From positions 1 through 37,173 of the forward strand of contig JAJZMH010000022.1 of NCBI GenBank assembly GCA_021850365.1: a stretch of 37,173 bases of DNA, given 5' to 3'. Each line of letters starts with the position of its first letter. Positions within the stretch are counted from its first letter, which is position 1. Shown here piece by piece: positions 32,097 to 37,173 of the stretch. The stretch is from a bacterium (GTDB taxonomy: Bacteria; Patescibacteriota; Saccharimonadia; Saccharimonadales; UBA4665). Made by a program: the position numbers and the translations under genes. The notes under the pieces were generated by a model. The model was not told the DNA's origin. It was given only the letters and a program-made list of their open reading frames with translations, and ran no database searches.

Positions 32097-33188
32097 TTAA
32101 CCGCCGATGTATCCACCGCCGTATTGTAAGCTAAAATAAGTCCAAGTTACTATAAGAACTATTAAGCAAACCTTTTGAAGTAGAGCTTTGTTTTTTAAAT
32201 AATCATAGGCCATAAATTGAAGAGGAAAGGCCATTAAAACATACCTATTAAAACCGCCGAATTGATTACCAAGTATTGGTATTAGTAAAAACGACAATAA
32301 ATAAATTGAGAAACTTTTCCGTTTTTTATACCAATAGATAGCTCCTAAAATTAAAAGTATTATAAAAACTAGAGTAAAAATATTAAAACTGGATACAAGC
32401 TCAGTAAAATGACCATTTAACCAACCATTACTTTTTTGGGATAAAATAAAAGCAAGTGGACTGTTAAACTTATCCAATAAATAAATAGAATAACCAATTA
32501 TACCAATAAGACTAATACCTAAGTAGGTTATTAATTTTACGATTTTTTGTTTCTGCTCAAATAAAATTAATAAGATAAAAAGTAATGTTAAAAATCCATA
32601 AGTATTCGTAATTAAAAATAAACTACTTAAGATGCCGGCTAAAATGTAACGGTTTTTAAGGGCAAGATAGACTGCTCCTAAGGCAAGCATGGCAAATAAA
32701 CTTTCGGAATATGTGGCTACAAAAAAGATAGCGCTAGGAAAAAAGATATAAAATATTAAATAATTGAATCGATTGAGATTATTCTTAACGCCAAATAAAA
32801 CATCTACAATTTTTAAATAAAAATAAATACTAAAGACTAAACATACCCAGCTTATTAAGAGAGCCGCAATTAGAGTTGAGGGGATAAGATAATTAAATGC
32901 ATGAACCAAAATTGGATATAAAGGTAAAAATTTGGTTAAGGTTGAATCGGTATATCCGTTTTTAGAAATTCGTAAGTATTGAGGACCATCCCAATTAGAT
33001 AAAAATTTCAGTGGATTATTTGGTTCTAGGAGATAATGCGCTAAAGGATCAGGATTAGACAAAACTAATTTATTAAACTCCCATGAAAGCCCCACACTAA
33101 ATAGAATAAATAATATCGTAATTAATAACGAAAATAAAAAAGTATTTTTCTTAAATAGATTAATAACAATAGATATTTTTGATTTCAT
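32097..33188 (-). CDS. PIG-V-like mannosyltransferase (GT-C membrane enzyme)
   Basis: Multi-pass membrane glycosyltransferase of 363 residues likely to use a lipid-linked sugar outside the membrane. About ten helices. The first outer loop contains WDGPQYLRISKNGYT then FLPLYPILV, and a later segment FFPSAIFFVATYSESLFA, both PIG-V family hallmarks with the catalytic acidic residue in WDG. The C-terminal FGGFNRYVLMAFP matches the family too. The 161 bases between it and virB2 hold no gene. It transcribes together with, and downstream of, the flippase-like gene. Confidence 0.85.
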   Translation of the reverse strand: MKSKISIVINLFKKNTFLFSLLITILFILFSVGLSWEFNKLVLSNPDPLAHYLLEPNNPLKFLSNWDGPQYLRISKNGYTDSTLTKFLPLYPILVHAFNYLIPSTLIAALLISWVCLVFSIYFYLKIVDVLFGVKNNLNRFNYLIFYIFFPSAIFFVATYSESLFAMLALGAVYLALKNRYILAGILSSLFLITNTYGFLTLLFILLILFEQKQKIVKLITYLGISLIGIIGYSIYLLDKFNSPLAFILSQKSNGWLNGHFTELVSSFNIFTLVFIILLILGAIYWYKKRKSFSIYLLSFLLIPILGNQFGGFNRYVLMAFPLQFMAYDYLKNKALLQKVCLIVLIVTWTYFSLQYGGGYIGG

Positions 33189-33231
33189 TGTTGTTTTTTA
33201 TTTATACTCTAATATTCTTTAAATGTAAAAA

Positions 33232-34128
33232 TTATTTTATTACTTCTAGACTGTTCTGCTTTTTAATATTGATCTTTTTATTTATATGAAAGATTACTAT
33301 TAAAATACCTATTACTAAAAGAAATGCTATATAAATTGAGCGATCAATTAAATTAGCAAATACTATTGTTGAGCTGTTTAAGTGATTAATTTTCTCGGTT
33401 AGAAGTAAAAAGCTTTCTCTAATTCCAATTGCTCCTGGAGTAAGGGCAACAAATAGGGCTAATCCGGCAGTACCGGTATAACTAATTACGTCTTTAAGTG
33501 GTAAATTTTTTTTGATTGAATGAATCTCTAAGTAATAAATTACAAACTGCACAATAAATTGGAATAAAGTTACCACGACAAGTTTAAAGAGCGTATTTAA
33601 ATGAATCTTGAAGTCTGCTTTCTTTTTTTTGAGATAATACCTTAAAAATAAATAAGAGCCGAAGCTTAAAATTACTAAGCTTAAAATGAAAAGATAAACA
33701 TTGAATACCCCAAAGCCTATGAATAAAACGGCTATAACTGCGTATATTCCAAAATAGATTAGAGTTGATAGACTAAATTGACGTATTTTTAACTTATGTT
33801 CAGTTTTCATGTAATATGCTCTATAAATTGGTCCTGATTGTCCAGGAATAAAAAAATTCATAAAGAGAGAAACCATATTTAAAAAAAGGTTATTTTTAAA
33901 GTGAAGATCAATATTATTAAGTTTCATTGTAAATTTAAAAATTAAAACAAGGACGATTAACATTACAAAATATAAGATAAATACTTCAAAAAGAAGTAAG
34001 GGAGAAATACTTAAAAACTTATTAATCAAGTTCTTGTGATTATCTAAAAAATAGACAACTAGGAATAATGTTATTAGAATAATAACCAGGCTAATTAAAG
34101 ATTTGGTGGTTTTATTTATCTTTAACAT
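33232..34128 (-). CDS. Membrane protein of the LPG synthase/AglD transmembrane family
   Basis: Integral membrane protein of 298 residues with eight or so helices. FFIPGQSGPIYRAYYMK and TPGAIGIRESFLLL are the two conserved loops of the UPF0104/DUF2156-less lysylphosphatidylglycerol-synthase transmembrane family, which includes proteins acting in lipid-linked sugar assembly. The soluble aminoacyl-transferase part of MprF is absent, so lysine transfer to lipid is unlikely. Its neighbours are all glycosyltransferases, so a role in glycolipid export or flipping is plausible. Confidence 0.85.
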   Translation of the reverse strand: MLKINKTTKSLISLVIILITLFLVVYFLDNHKNLINKFLSISPLLLFEVFILYFVMLIVLVLIFKFTMKLNNIDLHFKNNLFLNMVSLFMNFFIPGQSGPIYRAYYMKTEHKLKIRQFSLSTLIYFGIYAVIAVLFIGFGVFNVYLFILSLVILSFGSYLFLRYYLKKKKADFKIHLNTLFKLVVVTLFQFIVQFVIYYLEIHSIKKNLPLKDVISYTGTAGLALFVALTPGAIGIRESFLLLTEKINHLNSSTIVFANLIDRSIYIAFLLVIGILIVIFHINKKINIKKQNSLEVIK

Positions 34129-34204
34129 AGTTTCATTCTATCTAAAAAATATTAAATTTAATATTAGTTTAATTTCAGGTAGGTGTTAGATACTAGAAAA
34201 ATAT

Positions 34205-35737
34205 ATGTTTTTAAAAATAACTAATTTTTTTTATAAAGTATTAAAATCTAATAAGTTTTATATTTTTATCTTGATCTTTTTTATATTTGAATCTGTATGG
34301 ATTGCTCTATCTGCAGCCTATCCCCAAGCGTTTGATGAAAATTTTCACTTTGGTTTAATTAAATACTTTTCGACTCACCTAAATCCTTTTACGTCTTCAG
34401 AGCCTAAAAGCGCCTACCAATTTGGATTAGTTTTTAGAGATCCATCTTATCTTTATCATTATTTAATGAGTTATCTGTATTTAATAATTAAACATTTTAC
34501 ATCTGTCCAAATTTATCAAATTGTTATATTAAGATTTATTGACATTATCTTTTTTAGTATTGGATTGATCTTTTTTAGAAAAATATTTATAAAATTAAAA
34601 ATATCTAAAGCTCTAACGAATATATCATTGCTTTTATTTTGTTTAATTCCAATTGTTCCTCAAATGGCTGGTCAAATTAATTACGATGACCTATTGTTTG
34701 CACTAGTTGGAATTATTGGAGTCTTGTCACTTAAAATCATTGATCAACTAAAAAATAAGGATGTTCATTCTAGGGATATAGCGATATTATTTATTCTTTG
34801 TACATTTACAGCTTTAGTGAAATATGCTTTTTTGCCCATCTACTTAGGGATTGTTTTGTTTTTTATATATCTTACTTATAGAGTATTTGATAAAAAATTA
34901 GGCGTCTTTTTTAATAAATTGTGGCGTGATTTTATTAAACAAAAGTTAGTGTCTAAAATATTGATTGTTTTTTTTATAATTTTGAGCCTATTTATGTTTA
35001 CCCAAAGAGATCTAGTTAACTTAATTGAATACGGGGCTATATCACCAAACTGTTCCAAAGTTTTAACCGTTAAGGATTGTAGCCAATATTATGTATGGAA
35101 ATCGGACTATAAAAGGCATCAGCTGGTTCTTGATCATAAAGTTAAAGCTTCATCCAACCCTTTTTATTACACCTATCAATGGTTTTATTGGATGTGGTAT
35201 AGATTGTTTTTTGCTATAAACGGACCAAAATCAGGTTATACTAATTATCCCCCTTTGCCCCTTCCTAGTGCAGCAGCTATTATTATTTTCTTATCTGGTC
35301 TATTCTTCGCAGTTAAATATTTTAGGAAGATATTTTCAAAAAATTATTACTTTAAGCTGCTTTTAGTTATTTCTTTAATATATTTGATTGCTTTATTTGT
35401 ACAGGGATACATTACATATAATTATACGGCGGTTCTAGAAAACATGAATGGAAGATATCTGATACCAATTTTGTTATTTATTATTATTATTTTAGCTAAA
35501 GGATTTGAGTATGGTTTAAATAAATTTAATAAATTAAAAGTATTAATCGCAATTCTAGCCTTACTACTTTTTATCGAAGGTGGAGGATTTTTAACATACG
35601 TAGTAAGAAGTGATGATAGTTGGTATATAAATAGTAATAAAATAATTAAGATTAATAAAGCCGTTAAAAAGATAACCAAAAAAGCGATTATTAAAGATAA
35701 AAAAACTTATTCAACTAATATGTGGTTCTTTAATTAA
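34205..35737 (+). CDS. GT-C family membrane glycosyltransferase (DUF2142/PMT-like)
   Basis: A 510-residue membrane enzyme with about eleven helices. The first extracellular loop reads AAYPQAFDENFHFGLIKYFS, with the acidic D-E pair typical of the GT-C catalytic loop. GQINYDDLLFALVG resembles the conserved N-x-D region of DUF2142 proteins. The C-terminal helices are followed by a short lysine-rich tail. It probably transfers a sugar from a polyprenyl phosphate donor to an outer acceptor. It is divergent from the flippase-like gene and followed by the GT2 gene that could make its donor. Confidence 0.75.
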   Translation: MFLKITNFFYKVLKSNKFYIFILIFFIFESVWIALSAAYPQAFDENFHFGLIKYFSTHLNPFTSSEPKSAYQFGLVFRDPSYLYHYLMSYLYLIIKHFTSVQIYQIVILRFIDIIFFSIGLIFFRKIFIKLKISKALTNISLLLFCLIPIVPQMAGQINYDDLLFALVGIIGVLSLKIIDQLKNKDVHSRDIAILFILCTFTALVKYAFLPIYLGIVLFFIYLTYRVFDKKLGVFFNKLWRDFIKQKLVSKILIVFFIILSLFMFTQRDLVNLIEYGAISPNCSKVLTVKDCSQYYVWKSDYKRHQLVLDHKVKASSNPFYYTYQWFYWMWYRLFFAINGPKSGYTNYPPLPLPSAAAIIIFLSGLFFAVKYFRKIFSKNYYFKLLLVISLIYLIALFVQGYITYNYTAVLENMNGRYLIPILLFIIIILAKGFEYGLNKFNKLKVLIAILALLLFIEGGGFLTYVVRSDDSWYINSNKIIKINKAVKKITKKAIIKDKKTYSTNMWFFN

Positions 35738-35744
35738 TAAAATG

Positions 35745-35770
35745 TATAATTCAATAATTTGGTGTATAAT
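35745..35770 (+). promoter_or_regulatory. Two candidate -10 boxes before the GT2 gene
   Basis: TGTATAAT occurs at 35743-35750 and 35763-35770, 20 bases apart, in the 63-base gap after the GT-C gene. No good -35 is seen. A ribosome site (GGGAG) lies ten bases before the ATG, so this gene has a leader, unlike the TATAAT-to-ATG cases elsewhere. Confidence 0.4.
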
Positions 35771-35800
35771 ACTAAAATATTTTAAGGGAGTTAAATATAA

Positions 35801-36760
35801 ATGAAACTAGTAATTATGATCCCGTGTCTAAACGAAGAAAAGACTCTACCAATTGTTTTAAAAAGCATTCCTAAAAAGATTCCAGGAATTGATAAAATAG
35901 ATATTTTACTAATTGATGACGGCAGTACCGATAAAACTATTCAAGTTGCTAAAAAGTTAGGTGTCAAAAACTTTTTATACCATACCAAAAATCAAGGTTT
36001 ATCCAAATCATTTAAACACGGTTTATTTAGGTCCTTAGAACTAGGAGCAGATATTATTGTTTTAACCGAAGGAGACAATCAATATCCTCAAGAAAAAATT
36101 CCGGAATTAATTAAGCCAATACTTGATAATAAGGCTGATTTGGTTATTGGAGATAGACAAACTCATAAAATTAAACATTTTAGTTGGTCAAAAAAAATGT
36201 TTCAGAAACTAGGAACTGGCGTTCTTAACTTCGCGGCTAACAGCGATATTCCGGATGCTATAAGTGGCTTTAGAGCTTATTCAAAATTAGCCGCAATTCA
36301 ACTCAATCCAATTGCAGATTATAGCTGGGCTACTGAGACAACCATCCAAGCTTCTCAAAAGAAGCATAAAATTGTTATTTTACCCATTAAAACAAATCCT
36401 AAACTAAGAGATTCAAGACAATTTAAATCTTCTTGGCAACACATAAGAAAATCAGCACCAACCATAATTAGGGCTTTTATAATGTATAGGCCTTATGCAT
36501 TTTTCTTTAGCATTGGTTTTATTCAATTAGTTATTGGTCTTATTCCAATGATTAATTTTATAAATATAGCAATCAATCATCATCAGAAAGCTTTTGGACC
36601 CCACCACCTCCAGTCTCTATTAATTGGATCTATCTTTATCTTTGCTTCTTTTATTTCATTCGCACTAGGAATTATTGCTGATCTAATTAGGATTAATAGA
36701 ATTATTCTTGAAGACAGTCTTGAAATAATTAAGAAAGATCACCTTAAAGTTAAAGACTAA
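35801..36760 (+). CDS. Family 2 glycosyltransferase with C-terminal membrane helices
   Basis: Likely polyprenyl-phosphate sugar synthase (DPM1/GtrB-like), 319 residues. GT-A fold: VIMIPCLNEEKTLP, then LLIDDGSTDKT at about 37-46, then the region where most relatives have DADGQ reads TEGDNQYP (89-96), and GDR. ISGFRAYSK and the TETTIQASQK segment follow, and two C-terminal membrane helices from about 228 to 295. The altered donor motif still keeps Asp92 for metal. It could feed sugars to the PIG-V-like and GT-C enzymes nearby. It ends directly next to the convergent epimerase gene, with no gap. Confidence 0.88.
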   Translation: MKLVIMIPCLNEEKTLPIVLKSIPKKIPGIDKIDILLIDDGSTDKTIQVAKKLGVKNFLYHTKNQGLSKSFKHGLFRSLELGADIIVLTEGDNQYPQEKIPELIKPILDNKADLVIGDRQTHKIKHFSWSKKMFQKLGTGVLNFAANSDIPDAISGFRAYSKLAAIQLNPIADYSWATETTIQASQKKHKIVILPIKTNPKLRDSRQFKSSWQHIRKSAPTIIRAFIMYRPYAFFFSIGFIQLVIGLIPMINFINIAINHHQKAFGPHHLQSLLIGSIFIFASFISFALGIIADLIRINRIILEDSLEIIKKDHLKVKD

Positions 36761-37173
36761 TTACCACTTACTTTTTGGCAAAATTGTTCTCTTATCTACT
36801 CGAGAAACATATTTTTTAGCAATTTCAGTTACTTCGTCCAAAAGACCCCCATCTAGTGTAGTAGGATTTAGCCCAAGTTTTAAGAATTTCTTATTTTCTA
36901 CAACCAATTCGTTTTCAGAGGCTTCTTTTCTAGGGTTTTTAAGATATTCAATCTTTGCGCCTGTCTTTTTAGATACAATTGCAGCTAACTCAGAAACTCT
37001 TCTAGTCTCTGTTACCTGGTTAAAAATAAGTGGTCTATCACCTTTTTTTGGAGGATTTTTAATAGCTATATTTATACATTTAACCGTATCACTAATATGA
37101 ATAAATGCCCTTGTTTGCCCTCCTGTACCATAAATTGTTAAAGGATAATTAATAGCTGCCTGCATTAAGAATC
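36761..37173 (-). CDS. SQD1-like NAD-dependent nucleotide-sugar epimerase, C-terminal part
   Basis: Extended short-chain dehydrogenase, cut by the window edge; the frame continues upstream of the internal ATG at 37165 without a stop. The 137 visible residues contain PLTIYGTGGQTRAFIHISDTV, NPRKEASENELVVENKK and LGLNPTTLDGGLLDE, a pattern I associate with UDP-sulfoquinovose synthase (SQD1/SqdB) rather than with ordinary GalE-type enzymes, and the tail ends in VDKRTILPKSKW. The Rossmann domain and catalytic Tyr/Lys are outside the window, so the reaction is uncertain: sulfosugar synthesis or a related UDP-sugar modification. Confidence 0.65.
   Translation of the reverse strand, partial: FLMQAAINYPLTIYGTGGQTRAFIHISDTVKCINIAIKNPPKKGDRPLIFNQVTETRRVSELAAIVSKKTGAKIEYLKNPRKEASENELVVENKKFLKLGLNPTTLDGGLLDEVTEIAKKYVSRVDKRTILPKSKW

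Noticed and set aside
1-37173. CRISPR arrays, rRNA genes and complete tRNA genes
   Set aside because: I looked for regularly spaced direct repeats, rRNA signatures and cloverleaf sequences and saw none; only the tmRNA and one tRNA-end-like fragment were found.

Overview
The window is AT-rich, gene-dense bacterial DNA that looks like a Candidatus Saccharibacteria (TM7)-type member of the Patescibacteria/CPR. The evidence is indirect: a compact core-gene set, a stripped-down type IV secretion (T4SS) locus of the VirB2/VirB6/PrgI/VirB4/CHAP kind, an RpfB-like wall hydrolase next to rsmA, and two WhiB-like proteins. WhiB proteins are otherwise an actinobacterial hallmark, and Actinobacteria are the usual hosts of these episymbionts. 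TGA is used as a normal stop (for example at the end of atpA), so the genetic code appears standard. The assignment rests on recognised protein families, not on a database search.

Layout. 1-9.0 kb (minus strand): a run of core genes in transcription order: cysteine desulfurase, an ATP synthase b-like subunit, atpH-A-G-D-C, mnmA and alaS (cut by the window edge). 9.0-13.4 kb (minus): two unrecognised small proteins, tatD, metG and a GH37 trehalase. 13.4-15.1 kb: an RRM protein with a clear terminator, the tmRNA gene ssrA, and, divergent from it, two overlapping whiB-like genes. 15.1-24.1 kb (minus): rsmA, an RpfB-like protein, a Nudix hydrolase, a PcrA/UvrD helicase, an acidic membrane protein and the lower-glycolysis genes tpiA, pgk and pyk. 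24.1-27.0 kb (plus): a Nudix gene and a histidine phosphatase gene. A 1.5-kb insert separates them, flanked by a roughly 120-bp imperfect direct repeat and carrying a tRNA-end-like fragment, a nonsense-mutated NYN-domain gene and a YefM/RelE-type toxin-antitoxin pair. 27.0-31.9 kb (minus): the T4SS operon. 32.1-37.2 kb: surface-glycan genes, namely a PIG-V-like mannosyltransferase, a flippase-like membrane protein, a GT-C enzyme, a GT2 enzyme and a partial SQD1-like epimerase.

How it fits together. Core energy and translation genes are interleaved with genes suited to living on another bacterium: wall hydrolases (RpfB-like, CHAP), a secretion channel, surface sugar transferases, and a trehalase that could use trehalose made by an actinobacterial host. 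The parts most worth following up are the whiB pair divergent from ssrA, the repeat-bounded toxin-antitoxin insertion, the pilin-like domain at the front of the VirB6-like protein, and the tmRNA with a long tag and a non-canonical T-loop. Several promoters place a TATAAT box only 7-8 bases before the ATG, which suggests leaderless transcripts.
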